Shown: positions 1-8,660, numbered from the stretch's first letter. The stretch is DNA of 8,660 nt from Thiobacillus sp. (GCF_024708915.1 NZ_JANJXQ010000031.1:1-8660); one strand, 5' to 3'. Notes: generated by a model from the letters alone, not told the origin. Made by a program: numbers and translations.

Positions 1-2047
1 GCGGCACCTGCAGCTTCAGGGCGAGCCGCATCGGCCCGTTGCCGTCCAGCGCATCGGTGAATCCGCGCAGGCGCTCGCCCACCGGGCTGAAGTTGGCAAA
101 ACGGATGAAGTCCCGGATCGGGCCATTGGCCTGGCCTTCGACATTCAACTGCTCTTCCTGATGCAGCAGATCCGGGATGACGGCTTTCACCGGCGACAGC
201 GCCACACCGTAAATCCGCGCCTGGCTGGAGGTCACTTCCATGCTCTTGCCCTGGAACGACAGGCGCGCCTGGATGCCCTCGATGCGCGGCCAGCCCGGCA
301 CATAGTCGATCACCGCATCCTTGATCTGCGCATCGACGCGGAACTCGCCATTGCCCTGGTCGAACGGAAACCGGGCCAGATCGCCTTTCAAGGTCAGCCG
401 CACGTCGTCGGAATTGCCGGCCACGACACCTTGCTTCACCCAGTCGACGGTGTGATCGCCGATGGTTTTCGGCAGATAGCGGTACACCGCGGTGCCATCG
501 GCGCGGCTCAAATGCGCGCTCAGATCGATCACGCCGCGCTGGCCCGGAATCAACTCGTAGTGCCCCTTGGCCGTGCCCGTCATGTCCTTGTTGGCGAAGG
601 CCACGTCGTCCAGCGTCAGGCGCCGGCCGCGCGGCGTTTTTTGCCAGTTGCCGCGTGCGCGCAAGCTCGCAAGCTCAAAAAGAGGCTCGCGGAACAGGCT
701 GGGTAAACCGAGTCCCAGCCGGTCCGAGTCGATCTCGAACGCGCCTTCGCGCGCATCGCCCTCGATGCGCCCGGAAAGATTGAGCAGCCCGGGCTGATTG
801 CCGGCTGCCGTCACCCCCAGGCCGCTAAAACGGGCGGCAATGCTGAAATTGTCCAGTCCCGGCTGCGCTCCGCTCCAGCGGAATCGCAACGCGTCGAAGC
901 GCCCTTGCGGCTGCAGGGTTTGCAGGCGCGCGCGCAGTTCCGGATCCATCGGCAGGCTCGGCAGCAGCGACTGCCAGCCGCCCAGACTGAAGGCTTGCGC
1001 GGTGATCTCGTGCGACGCGGCATCCCAGGCCAGTCCGGCGTTGAACGGCGCGCCCAGGGCTGCGCCCGGCCGCGCCACGCGCAGGTTTTCAAACCTCACC
1101 TGCTGGCCGCCGCCGCTGCGCTGCCACCTGGCCTGCCCGCGCAGCTGCGCCAGCCGCAACGCGGGCAGGCCGTCGCCGAGCACGGCTTCGATCGCGCGCA
1201 AATCCAGCCCTGCGGCCACCCCGGCGAGCGCGCCGTGCGCCACGTCGAACTGCAGGCTCAGCGCGCCCCAGCCCTGTTGCGGCTGATACGGCAAGGCCAG
1301 CCAGGCGGCGAGACGCGGGAACGACACCCCGGCGACCGTGGCGCCGATGATGCCGTTCCAGGTTTCGAGGTCGTTCGTATTGCGCGCACTCAGCTTCGCC
1401 TCGACCGTCAACGGCCGCGCCAGGCTGGCCGGCGGGGTGGCGCGCAATTGCAGGTTATGGGTGCGGCGCACATTGGTCAGCGTGAAGTCGACCGCCGTCA
1501 GGATCAGCGGCGGCGCATTGCGCACTTCGTCCAGCCAGGTGAGCGTGGCCTTGCCCACATGCACCCGCCCCTGCCGCAGCAGCCAGTCGGAAAAACCGCT
1601 GCCGGACGCAGCCGGGTTGATCGGAATGCCGCCGACATAAAAGTGTCCGTCGCGCGCGCGCCTCACCCCCAGCGCCAAGCCCTGCAGTTCGATCCGGCTG
1701 AAGCGCGGCTCCAGAAACAGCAGCGAACGCCAGGAAAAAGCAGCCTCGAGCTCGGGCAGATAAAGTACCGGGTGGTCCTGCTGATCGTACAGACGCACCC
1801 CTTGCAGCCGGAACTCGGGGCGTGCCTGCTGCCACACCCCGGATACGGCTTCGAGCGTCACGCGCTGCCCCAGCGCGCGCGACATCAGGCTCGCCACCGT
1901 GTCGCGGTGTTCGGCGATGTTGGGCAACACCCAGAAAAACATCAGCGCCGCGGCGGTCGCGAAGCCGAGCGCGGCAAGCGCAGCCAAGGCCGCCAGCCAG
2001 CGCGCGGCGCGGCGCAGGAACAACGACAAGGCAGGGGAAACGGTCAT
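1..2047 (-). CDS. yhdP: YhdP family AsmA-like envelope protein, N-terminal part (C-terminus beyond left edge)
   Basis: The minus strand is open from an ATG at 2047 to the left edge, giving 682 codons without a stop. An in-frame TAG at 2075-2077 leaves this as the only ATG start. The protein opens with a short basic cytoplasmic segment and one strong hydrophobic helix (about residues 14-41, rich in Ala/Leu, ending MFFWVLPNIAEHRD), as expected for a single-pass inner-membrane anchor with a large periplasmic part. The remainder is beta-rich with no catalytic motif. Around residue 586 it carries the family-typical stretch DYVPGWPRIEGIQARLSFQG, preceded by a GDLARFPFD segment, matching the YhdP (TIGR02099/DUF3971) family. 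YhdP belongs to the AsmA-like bridge proteins; in E. coli, with TamB and YdbH, it supports phospholipid movement to the outer membrane. Full-length members are roughly 1,250-1,300 residues, so about half is missing here through the window cut. Translation was done by hand. It lies 80 bases downstream of hslR on the same strand. Confidence 0.88.
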   Translation of the reverse strand, partial: MTVSPALSLFLRRAARWLAALAALAALGFATAAALMFFWVLPNIAEHRDTVASLMSRALGQRVTLEAVSGVWQQARPEFRLQGVRLYDQQDHPVLYLPELEAAFSWRSLLFLEPRFSRIELQGLALGVRRARDGHFYVGGIPINPAASGSGFSDWLLRQGRVHVGKATLTWLDEVRNAPPLILTAVDFTLTNVRRTHNLQLRATPPASLARPLTVEAKLSARNTNDLETWNGIIGATVAGVSFPRLAAWLALPYQPQQGWGALSLQFDVAHGALAGVAAGLDLRAIEAVLGDGLPALRLAQLRGQARWQRSGGGQQVRFENLRVARPGAALGAPFNAGLAWDAASHEITAQAFSLGGWQSLLPSLPMDPELRARLQTLQPQGRFDALRFRWSGAQPGLDNFSIAARFSGLGVTAAGNQPGLLNLSGRIEGDAREGAFEIDSDRLGLGLPSLFREPLFELASLRARGNWQKTPRGRRLTLDDVAFANKDMTGTAKGHYELIPGQRGVIDLSAHLSRADGTAVYRYLPKTIGDHTVDWVKQGVVAGNSDDVRLTLKGDLARFPFDQGNGEFRVDAQIKDAVIDYVPGWPRIEGIQARLSFQGKSMEVTSSQARIYGVALSPVKAVIPDLLHQEEQLNVEGQANGPIRDFIRFANFSPVGERLRGFTDALDGNGPMRLALKLQVP

Positions 2048-2054
2048 AAGGTGC

Positions 2055-2068
2055 GGCTTTCGGAAGCC
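2055..2068. other. Small hairpin just upstream of the yhdP start
   Basis: GGCTT (2055-2059) and AAGCC (2064-2068) are perfect complements around a 4-base loop. In the yhdP message the hairpin ends 7 bases before the ATG, where a Shine-Dalgarno would sit, and no clear purine-rich site is otherwise visible. It could limit initiation on yhdP, or be chance. There is no U-tract, so it does not look like an intrinsic terminator. Confidence 0.3.
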
Positions 2069-2127
2069 TTGATTCTATGCGTTTGCCCGCCTGCTGCGTG
2101 AAAAGCGCCGTGGTAAATTCCTGCGCC

Positions 2128-2496
2128 TCATTCGCCGGTGAAACGATGGATCTGCCGCCGGTCGCGCTTGGTGGGGCGCCCCTTGATCGCCGCTGCCGGG
2201 CTGGCTGCCAGCTTGCGGTCGCGCGCCTGCTGCTGGCGGCGCGCGCAACTGTCCGGGTCTTCTTCGTACAAGGCCTGCGCCAGCGGCGCCGGGCCGCGCT
2301 GCATCGCCAGCGCACGCACCGTCAGCGTCCAGGCGGATTCGCCAACATGGATGTCCAGCCGGTCGCCCGGCCTGACTTCGCGCGCCGGCTTGACGCGCTC
2401 GCCGGCGAGCTTCACGCGGCCATGTTCGATCGCCTGGGTCGCAAGGCTGCGCGTCTTGAAAAAGCGCGCCGCCCACAGCCACTTGTCCAGCCGCAT
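2128..2496 (-). CDS. hslR: Hsp15, ribosome-associated heat-shock protein (S4 RNA-binding domain)
   Basis: The 122-residue product starts MRLDKWLWAARFFKTRSLA, the signature opening of the S4 RNA-binding domain in Hsp15. The AGERVKPAREVRPGD segment follows, with LYEED near residue 80 and a Lys/Arg-rich tail (RPTKRDRRQIHRF). Hsp15 binds free 50S subunits that still carry a nascent chain and peptidyl-tRNA after abortive translation and helps recycle them; E. coli Hsp15 is 133 residues. The stop is TGA at 2128-2130. The start is uncertain. I chose the ATG at 2496 because the conserved domain begins there. The frame stays open upstream, with an ATG at 2658 and a TTG at 2688, and would add a Pro/Ala/Arg-rich tail of 54-64 residues. 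None of these starts has a clear Shine-Dalgarno. yhdP follows 80 bases downstream on the same strand, so co-transcription is possible. Confidence 0.9.
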   Translation of the reverse strand: MRLDKWLWAARFFKTRSLATQAIEHGRVKLAGERVKPAREVRPGDRLDIHVGESAWTLTVRALAMQRGPAPLAQALYEEDPDSCARRQQQARDRKLAASPAAAIKGRPTKRDRRQIHRFTGE

Positions 2497-2698
2497 TTTG
2501 TCGGGCGGTGTTTTCTCAGCCGGCACCGGACACCCCCGCGAACCTGTCGCTTGCCCGCCCGGCCGCGCCGCCGCGCCGGGCCGGGCCGGACGCCGGGTTT
2601 CGCGCGGGTTGCCGTCGATGGCGCCGGGAACGGCCGGGGCATCCGGGAGCAAGGGCATGTTCGGATCGCGTTGAATGAGTCGGTCCAATTGTGCCGGT

Positions 2699-2726
2699 TT
2701 TATCCGCGGGGAACCACGCCTATAGT
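2699..2726 (+). promoter_or_regulatory. Candidate promoter for the pirin/FMN reductase unit
   Basis: TATAGT at 2721-2726 differs from the sigma-70 -10 consensus at one position and stands out in GC-rich DNA. The best-spaced upstream hexamer, TTTATC at 2699-2704 (16-base spacer), is a poor -35 match, so the assignment rests mainly on the -10 and its position about 43 bases before the pirin ATG. Confidence 0.35.
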
Positions 2727-2758
2727 CAGTCCATCGCCCGCATGCCGGGCCAACCCGC

Positions 2759-2763
2759 AGGAG
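2759..2763 (+). promoter_or_regulatory. Shine-Dalgarno of the pirin gene
   Basis: AGGAG ends 5 bases before the ATG at 2769. This decides the start: the frame is open further upstream, to about 2691, but nothing there resembles a ribosome binding site, and the family's N-terminal motif begins right after this ATG. Confidence 0.8.
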
Positions 2764-2768
2764 ACATC

Positions 2769-3467
2769 ATGCTGACCGTGCGCAAATCGTCCGAACGCGG
2801 CCACGCCAACCATGGCTGGCTCGACAGCTTCCATACCTTTTCGTTTGCCGGCTACCGCGACCCCGACTGGATGGGCTTCGGCCCGCTGCGCGTCATCAAT
2901 GAAGACCGCATCGCACCGGGTGCGGGCTTCCCCACCCACCGCCATCAGGATATGGAAATCGTCACCTGGGTGCTCGCCGGCGCGCTCGAACACAAGGATT
3001 CGCTCGGCAACGGCGGCGTGATCCGTCCCGGCGAGGTGCAGCGCATGCGCGCCGGGCATGGCATCGCCCACAGCGAATACAACGCATCGGCGACCGAACC
3101 GGTGCATCTGCTGCAGATCTGGATCGAGCCGGATGCCTATGGGCTGGAACCGGGCTACGAACAGATCGCTTTCGCCCCGGAAAGCCTGCAGGGCCGGCTG
3201 CGGCTGATCGCCTCCCGCGACGGCCGCGAAGCTTCGGTGACGATTCATCAGGATGCGGCGATTCATGCGGGCCGGCTGGCGGCCGGCGATCGCGTCAGTC
3301 TGGAACTGGCAGCGGGGCGGCGCGCCTGGCTGCATATCGCGACGGGGCGGATCAAGGTCCAGGGCTATCCGCTGGAAGCCGGCGATGCGGTGGCGATCCG
3401 TTTCGAATCCGGCATCGACATCGAAGCACTGGAGGCCAGCGAGCTGGTCGTATTCGATCTTGCCTGA
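2769..3467 (+). CDS. Pirin family protein, YhhW-type (quercetin 2,3-dioxygenase-like bicupin)
   Basis: The 232-residue protein is almost the length of E. coli YhhW (231). It begins MLTVRKSSERGHANHGWLDS and carries the pirin signature PTHRHQDMEIVTWVLAG. The four metal ligands of YhhW are present at the same numbers: His57 and His59 in THRHQDME, and His101 and Glu103 in GHGIAHSEYN. The N-terminal cupin (about 30-125) is therefore competent to bind metal. The C-terminal cupin (about 145-230) is shorter on motifs, as usual in pirins. YhhW shows quercetinase activity in vitro, but its physiological substrate is unknown, and pirins have also been linked to redox sensing and stress. The protein should be cytosolic, as no signal peptide is visible. 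A strong Shine-Dalgarno precedes it. An FMN reductase gene follows after 42 bases on the same strand, which suggests co-transcription and a shared redox or quinone-related role (inference). Confidence 0.93.
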   Translation: MLTVRKSSERGHANHGWLDSFHTFSFAGYRDPDWMGFGPLRVINEDRIAPGAGFPTHRHQDMEIVTWVLAGALEHKDSLGNGGVIRPGEVQRMRAGHGIAHSEYNASATEPVHLLQIWIEPDAYGLEPGYEQIAFAPESLQGRLRLIASRDGREASVTIHQDAAIHAGRLAAGDRVSLELAAGRRAWLHIATGRIKVQGYPLEAGDAVAIRFESGIDIEALEASELVVFDLA

Positions 3468-3475
3468 AGGCCCGA

Positions 3476-3481
3476 TACAAT
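3476..3481 (+). promoter_or_regulatory. Weak -10-like element between pirin and FMN reductase genes
   Basis: TACAAT at 3476-3481 lies in the 42-base gap, 29 bases before the reductase ATG. The hexamer 17 bases upstream (TTCGAT, 3453-3458) is a poor -35. It could give the reductase some independent expression, but read-through from the pirin gene is at least as likely. Confidence 0.25.
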
Positions 3482-3499
3482 CACCCGTTTTGCAAACGC

Positions 3500-3504
3500 A
3501 AGGA
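3500..3504 (+). promoter_or_regulatory. Shine-Dalgarno of the FMN reductase gene
   Basis: AAGGA ends 5 bases before the ATG at 3510, good spacing, and supports that start. Confidence 0.7.
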
Positions 3505-3509
3505 CACGC

Positions 3510-4082
3510 ATGCCCAAGATTCTCGCTTTTTCCGGCAGCATTCGCCGCGACGCCTGGAACCGCAAGCTCATCCAGGCCGCGGTGGGCGCCGCCCGTGCCG
3601 CAGGCGGCGACGTCACCCTGATCGACCTAGCAGACTACCCGTTGCCGCTGTACAACGGCGACCTGGAAGACCGGGATGGGCTGCCCGACAACGCGCTACG
3701 CCTGAAAGCGCTGTTCAAGGGGCACGACGCTTTTCTGATCGCCAGCCCGGAATACAACAGTTCGATTCCGCCGCTGCTGAAAAACACGATCGACTGGGTA
3801 TCGCGCGAATGGCAGGGCGAATCGGGACTGGCGCCATACCAGAACAAGGTCGCCGCCATCATGGCCGCTTCGCCGGGCACGTTTGGCGGAATGCGCATGC
3901 TGCCGCACCTGCGGCAGATCCTGAACACCCTGGGCGTGCTGGTGCTGCCCGGCCAGTTCTCGCTGCCCCACGCCGACCAAGCGTTCGACGAGGAGAACGG
4001 CGCACTGAAATCGCCGGCGCGGTTGCATACCCTGGTGGCGGAACTGGTGCGCTCGACAAACCTGTTGGCGGCCGACGAATGA
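3510..4082 (+). CDS. NAD(P)H-dependent FMN reductase / quinone-chromate reductase family
   Basis: The 190-residue flavodoxin-fold protein opens MPKILAFSGSIRRDAWNRKL, where the GSIR loop (residues 9-12) is the FMN phosphate-binding region. The family signature SPEYNSSIPPLLKNTIDW lies at residues 79-96, and a Gly-rich turn (SPGTFGG, 121-127) contributes to the flavin site. E. coli ChrR/YieF (188 residues) has the same layout. Such enzymes use NAD(P)H to reduce FMN, quinones, azo compounds or chromate, often by two-electron transfer that limits semiquinone radicals. The sequence does not tell which substrate is used here. The SGSxRxxSxN pattern has Ala-Trp where Ser is common, which may shift the pocket slightly. 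The protein should be cytosolic. It sits 42 bases downstream of the pirin gene and is convergent with acs. Confidence 0.92.
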   Translation: MPKILAFSGSIRRDAWNRKLIQAAVGAARAAGGDVTLIDLADYPLPLYNGDLEDRDGLPDNALRLKALFKGHDAFLIASPEYNSSIPPLLKNTIDWVSREWQGESGLAPYQNKVAAIMAASPGTFGGMRMLPHLRQILNTLGVLVLPGQFSLPHADQAFDEENGALKSPARLHTLVAELVRSTNLLAADE

Positions 4083-4108
4083 CCGGACGCGAGTAAGAAA
4101 CAGGTCAA

Positions 4109-4143
4109 CCGGCCCCAGAAAGAACAGCGGATTTTCGGGCCGG
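4109..4143. terminator. Candidate terminator hairpin between convergent genes
   Basis: The 73-base gap between the reductase stop and the acs stop contains CCGGCCC (4109-4115) and GGGCCGG (4137-4143), perfectly complementary. A second inner stem, GAAA (4118-4121) with TTTC (4133-4136), is separated by a two-base bulge and closes an 11-base loop. No T-run follows on either strand, so it is not a classical intrinsic terminator. Its place between convergent genes fits a bidirectional termination or mRNA-end structure. Confidence 0.4.
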
Positions 4144-4155
4144 CGGCTGCCGCAG

Positions 4156-6123
<1,968 letters not shown>

Positions 6124-6126
6124 ATG

Positions 6127-6134
6127 CTCTCCCC
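6127..6134 (-). promoter_or_regulatory. Shine-Dalgarno of acs
   Basis: On the minus strand this reads GGGGAGAG; the GGAG core ends 5 bases before the ATG at 6123. It favours this start over the longer open frame that begins near 6207. Confidence 0.75.
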
Positions 6135-6161
6135 ACTGATAGAGTGTTTGATAACCGTCCG

Positions 6162-6169
6162 ATTCTAAT
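6162..6169. promoter_or_regulatory. Overlapping -10-like elements in the acs/glnE divergent spacer
   Basis: The 68-base spacer is AT-richer than its surroundings. On the plus strand TCTAAT (6164-6169) and on the minus strand TAGAAT (complement of 6162-6167) each differ from the -10 consensus at one base and share four base pairs. Matching -35 boxes are weak on both strands. If both work, polymerase binding for acs and glnE would be mutually exclusive. Confidence 0.3.
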
Positions 6170-6191
6170 TCAAAGCGCCCCGATCCAAGCC

Positions 6192-8660
6192 ATGAGCAAC
6201 CCCGCACTCGACCGTGTCGCCCGCTGTTCCCGCTACGGCCGCCGCCTGCTGGCGGCGCAGCCGCAGCTGGCCGACGCTGCGGCCGGGCAACTCGGCCACC
6301 CTTTCACCCGCGCGGCGATGCAGGCCTTTATCGCCGAGCCGCCGTGCGCCGACGAGGCTGCGCTGCATCAACGTTTAAGACAGCTGCGCCAGCGGGTGTG
6401 GCTGGCCGTCACTGCACGCGATCTCGCCGGCGAAGCCGACCTCGCCGAGGTGACTGCCACCTGGAGCGCGCTGGCCGAGGTGTGCATCGCCGCCGCGCTC
6501 GATTTCCACCACGCCGCACTCGCCGTGCGCCACGGCGAACCGCGCGACGAGCACGGCCAGCCGCAGCAGATGGTCGTCGTGGCCATGGGCAAGCTCGGCG
6601 GCGGCGAGCTCAACGTGTCGTCCGACATCGACCTCGTCTACCTCTACCCCGAGGAAGGCGACACCGCGGCCGACGATCCCGCGGCGACAATCCGCCCGCT
6701 CAGCAACCACGAATTCTTCGTTCGCCTGGGACGCAAGCTGACCGCCGCGCTGGGGGAAAATACCGCCGACGGTTACGTGTTCCGCGTCGACCTGCGGCTG
6801 CGCCCGTGGGGCGACTCGGGCCCGTTCGCGATGGGCTTCGCCATGCTGGAGGACTACCTGGTGGCGCAGGGACGGCCGTGGGAGCGCTACGCCTGGATCA
6901 AGGCGCGCCCGCTCACCGGCGCCCGCCACGACGAACTGGCCGCCATCGTGCGCCCCTTCGTGTTCCGCAAATACCTCGACTTCGGCGCCTTCGCGGCGAT
7001 CCGCGACCTGCATGTGCAGATCCGCCGCGAGGTCGCACGCCGCGAGATGGCGCACGACGTCAAGCTGGGGCCGGGCGGCATCCGCGAAATCGAGTTCACC
7101 GCGCAGGTGTTCCAACTCATCCGCGGCGGCCAGATCGCCGCCCTGCAGCAGCGTCCGACGCTGACGGTGCTGGACGAACTGGTGAAGAACGGACTGGTGA
7201 CCGCCGGGGCGCAGCAGGAGCTCGCCGCTGCCTACGACTTTCTGCGCCGGCTTGAGCACCGCATCCAGTACCTCGACGACGCGCAGACCCAACTGCTGCC
7301 GGATGACGCCGAGTCGCGGGCGATGCTCGCCGAGGCAATGGGCTTCCCCGGCTATGCGGCCCTGCTGATAACGCTCGACCGCCATCGGAATAAAGTTACG
7401 CGCCATTTCGAGCAGGTGTTCGCCGCGCCGCAAACCGATCAGAACAGTCATCCGCTCACCGCCGTCTGCTGCGGCACGGCGGGCGCCGCCACCCGCGCGC
7501 TGCTGGAAAATGCCGGCTACGGCGACCCCGACCGGGTGCTCTCCAGCCTCGATACGCTGCGCCAGAACACCGCGCGGCTGGCCGAATCGACGCAACTCAT
7601 CCTCAACGCACTGCTGCCGCCCGCGCTGGAAATCATCGGCAGCCAGCGCGATCCGCAGGCCACGCTGGACCGCTTCGCCGCATTGGTGCAGACGATCGCG
7701 CGGCGTTCCACCTATCTGGCGCTGCTGGCCGAATACCCGGCAGCCTTGCGCCAGCTGGTACGCCTGCTGGCGGCGAGCCCATGGGCAGCGCAGATGATCA
7801 CGCAGCAGCCGCAGCTGCTGGACGAACTGATCGCGCCGCAACATCTGATGAGCGTGCCCGACTGGGCGCAGCTGGCCGCCCAGTTGCATGCCGAACTCGA
7901 TGCCCACCCCGGCGACACCGAGGCGCAGATGGATGCGCTGCGCCGCTTCAAGCAGGTGCAGACGCTGCGCCTGCTGGCGCAGGACGTGGCGGGACGGCTG
8001 ACGCTGGAAGCGCTGTCGGATCACCTGTCGTATCTGGCCGATACGCTGCTCGCCGAAACCCTGACGCGCTGCTGGACAGGTCTGAAAACGCGCCATCGCG
8101 ACACCCCGCGCTTCGCCGTCATCGGCTACGGCAAGCTTGGCGGCAAGGAACTCGGCTATGCGTCCGACCTCGATCTCGTGTTCCTCTACGACGACGCCGA
8201 CGAGCGCGCGCAGGAAACCTACGCGCGCCTGGCGCAGCGCATCAACACCTGGCTCGGCACGCTCACCGCGGCGGGAATCCTGTACGAAACCGATTTGCGC
8301 CTGCGTCCAGATGGTGCGTCGGGGCTGCTGGTCAGCTCGACCGAAGCCTTCCGCGACTATCAGCTGCACCACGCCTGGGTGTGGGAACACCAGGCGCTGA
8401 CCCGCGCCCGCTTCGTCTGCGGCGATGCGGCGAGGGGGGCGGGCGGCGCAGCCCAGCGCCCCCCGATACAGTGGCAGCCCCCCCCAGGCGCCCCACAACC
8501 CGGGGGGGGGGTGGCGAAGGGCGCAAAAAATCGCCCCCGCCCCCATCCTCTGCGGCGCTTCGGCGCTCGGGGCCGCCCCCCAATCCCACCCGCCCCCGAA
8601 ACACTGCCAGCCCCCCCCGGACCCCCCACAGAGCCGGGCGGTGGAGGCGCAGCGCGAAAA
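6192..8660 (+). CDS. glnE: Bifunctional glutamine synthetase adenylyltransferase/adenylyl-removing enzyme (3' end lost)
   Basis: GlnE adds AMP to glutamine synthetase to inactivate it and removes it again, under PII protein control, so it sets ammonia assimilation. The ATG at 6192 begins [20 protein letters not shown]. The first nucleotidyltransferase domain (adenylyl removal) has [19 protein letters not shown] with Asp145 and Asp147. A helical linker follows, including [15 protein letters not shown]. The second domain (adenylyl transfer) has [19 protein letters not shown] with Asp659 and Asp661, then [17 protein letters not shown] and [17 protein letters not shown]. These correspond to Asp173/175 and Asp701/703 of the 946-residue E. 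coli enzyme. Similarity stops after Ala747 (base 8432). The next 76 codons are Pro/Gly/Arg low complexity and unlike any GlnE, though the frame stays open to the window edge. The true C-terminus, some 150 or more residues, is absent. No clear Shine-Dalgarno is seen. Translation was done by hand. Confidence 0.93.
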   Translation, partial: MSNPALDRVARCSRYGRRLLAAQPQLADAAAGQLGHPFTRAAMQAFIAEPPCADEAALHQRLRQLRQRVWLAVTARDLAGEADLAEVTATWSALAEVCIAAALDFHHAALAVRHGEPRDEHGQPQQMVVVAMGKLGGGELNVSSDIDLVYLYPEEGDTAADDPAATIRPLSNHEFFVRLGRKLTAALGENTADGYVFRVDLRLRPWGDSGPFAMGFAMLEDYLVAQGRPWERYAWIKARPLTGARHDELAAIVRPFVFRKYLDFGAFAAIRDLHVQIRREVARREMAHDVKLGPGGIREIEFTAQVFQLIRGGQIAALQQRPTLTVLDELVKNGLVTAGAQQELAAAYDFLRRLEHRIQYLDDAQTQLLPDDAESRAMLAEAMGFPGYAALLITLDRHRNKVTRHFEQVFAAPQTDQNSHPLTAVCCGTAGAATRALLENAGYGDPDRVLSSLDTLRQNTARLAESTQLILNALLPPALEIIGSQRDPQATLDRFAALVQTIARRSTYLALLAEYPAALRQLVRLLAASPWAAQMITQQPQLLDELIAPQHLMSVPDWAQLAAQLHAELDAHPGDTEAQMDALRRFKQVQTLRLLAQDVAGRLTLEALSDHLSYLADTLLAETLTRCWTGLKTRHRDTPRFAVIGYGKLGGKELGYASDLDLVFLYDDADERAQETYARLAQRINTWLGTLTAAGILYETDLRLRPDGASGLLVSSTEAFRDYQLHHAWVWEHQALTRARFVCGDAARGAGGAAQRPPIQWQPPPGAPQPGGGVAKGAKNRPRPHPLRRFGARGRPPIPPAPETLPAPPGPPTEPGGGGAARK
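8433..8660. other. Low-complexity G/C-run tail replacing the glnE 3' coding sequence
   Basis: From 8433 the sequence changes from balanced GC-rich coding DNA to runs: C8 at 8478-8485, G10 at 8502-8511, A6 at 8525-8530 and C8 at 8611-8618. Nothing in it resembles GlnE or any protein I recognise. The frame stays open only because AT-rich stop codons are rare in such sequence. A perfect GCGC-TTCG-GCGC hairpin lies at 8555-8566. The likeliest reading is a poor-quality or misjoined contig end, possibly at a dispersed GC-rich intergenic repeat; a genuine insertion in glnE is the alternative. Confidence 0.7.
8465..8660. repeat. Degenerate direct repeat with 133-base offset
   Basis: Bases 8465-8527 and 8598-8660 align without gaps at an offset of 133, with 47 of 63 positions identical by hand count. 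Both copies run GA-A-ACA-TG-CAG, then C8, then a C-rich block ending CACA, then a G-rich block and an A-run. The second copy reaches the window end, so the repeat may continue. It may be a dispersed element, a tandem unit, or an assembly product of noisy reads. Confidence 0.55.

Larger units (their letters stand above)
2497..2768. other. Divergent spacer between hslR and the pirin gene
   Basis: This 272-base stretch lies between two divergently transcribed genes, so it should hold promoters for both. The hslR-proximal part (2497-2658) stays open in the hslR frame with mostly G/C third positions, so it may encode an N-terminal extension of Hsp15. The pirin-proximal part (about 2690-2768) is less GC-rich and holds a TATAGT element and the pirin ribosome binding site. 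I see no tRNA, small-RNA-like terminator or inverted repeat of note. Confidence 0.5.

Noticed and set aside
161..706. 181-codon plus-strand open frame at the left end
   Set aside because: It overlaps the conserved central part of YhdP (including the PGWPRIEG motif) on the opposite strand and looks like a shadow frame.
905..2101. 398-codon plus-strand open frame opposite yhdP
   Set aside because: The minus-strand frame has a membrane anchor and YhdP motifs; the plus-strand product is Arg/Gln-rich with no domain and no ribosome binding site.
2691..2768. N-terminal extension of the pirin protein
   Set aside because: AGGAG sits 5 bases before the ATG at 2769, and with that start the four metal ligands fall at the same residue numbers as in E. 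coli YhhW.
6124..6207. Upstream extension of acs giving 683 residues
   Set aside because: The added 28 residues are not seen in known Acs, have no ribosome binding site and would overlap the glnE start; the ATG at 6123 has a strong Shine-Dalgarno.
6375..8546. Very long open frame (723 codons) antisense to glnE
   Set aside because: It is a GC-rich shadow frame opposite a clear GlnE with both catalytic Asp pairs; its own translation is Arg/Gln/His-rich and matches no family I recognise.
8360..8629. Gly/Pro/Arg-rich minus-strand open frames in the tail
   Set aside because: They arise from homopolymer C/G runs with few possible stop codons and overlap real glnE coding sequence; nothing suggests a protein.

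Overview
This window reads as ordinary chromosomal DNA from a GC-rich betaproteobacterium. The evidence is the GC-rich third codon positions, the close match of every gene to a proteobacterial housekeeping family, and betaproteobacterial versions of Acs, Hsp15 and GlnE. A Thiobacillus- or Rhodocyclales-like source is possible, but that is inference from memory of protein style. No rRNA, tRNA, CRISPR array, transposase, phage gene or toxin/defence gene is visible. The last ~230 bases differ sharply from the rest and make me suspect a contig end.

Layout, left to right. (1) Positions 1-2047, minus strand: N-terminal half of a YhdP/AsmA-like envelope protein, cut by the left edge. (2) 2128-2496, minus: hslR, the ribosome-associated heat-shock protein Hsp15, upstream of yhdP on the same strand. 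(3) A 272-base divergent spacer (2497-2768). It may partly encode an N-terminal extension of Hsp15 and carries the likely start region of the next unit. (4) 2769-3467 and 3510-4082, plus: a YhhW-type pirin and an NAD(P)H-dependent FMN reductase, 42 bases apart, each with a good Shine-Dalgarno. They are probably one small redox/oxidative-stress transcription unit. (5) 4156-6123, minus: a complete acetyl-CoA synthetase gene (acs), convergent with the FMN reductase. (6) A 68-base divergent spacer. (7) 6192-right edge, plus: glnE, the bifunctional glutamine synthetase adenylyltransferase/adenylyl-removing enzyme. It is recognisable to residue ~747 (base 8432) and then breaks into low-complexity C/G-rich sequence.

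Functionally this is a set of unlinked housekeeping functions: envelope lipid homeostasis (yhdP), rescue of stalled 50S subunits (hslR), redox chemistry (pirin and flavin reductase), acetate activation (acs) and nitrogen control (glnE). I see no new multi-gene system. The points that merit checking are the abrupt end of glnE in a degenerate 133-base-offset repeat, a G-to-S change in a normally conserved Acs motif, the Hsp15 start, and the pirin/flavin reductase pair.
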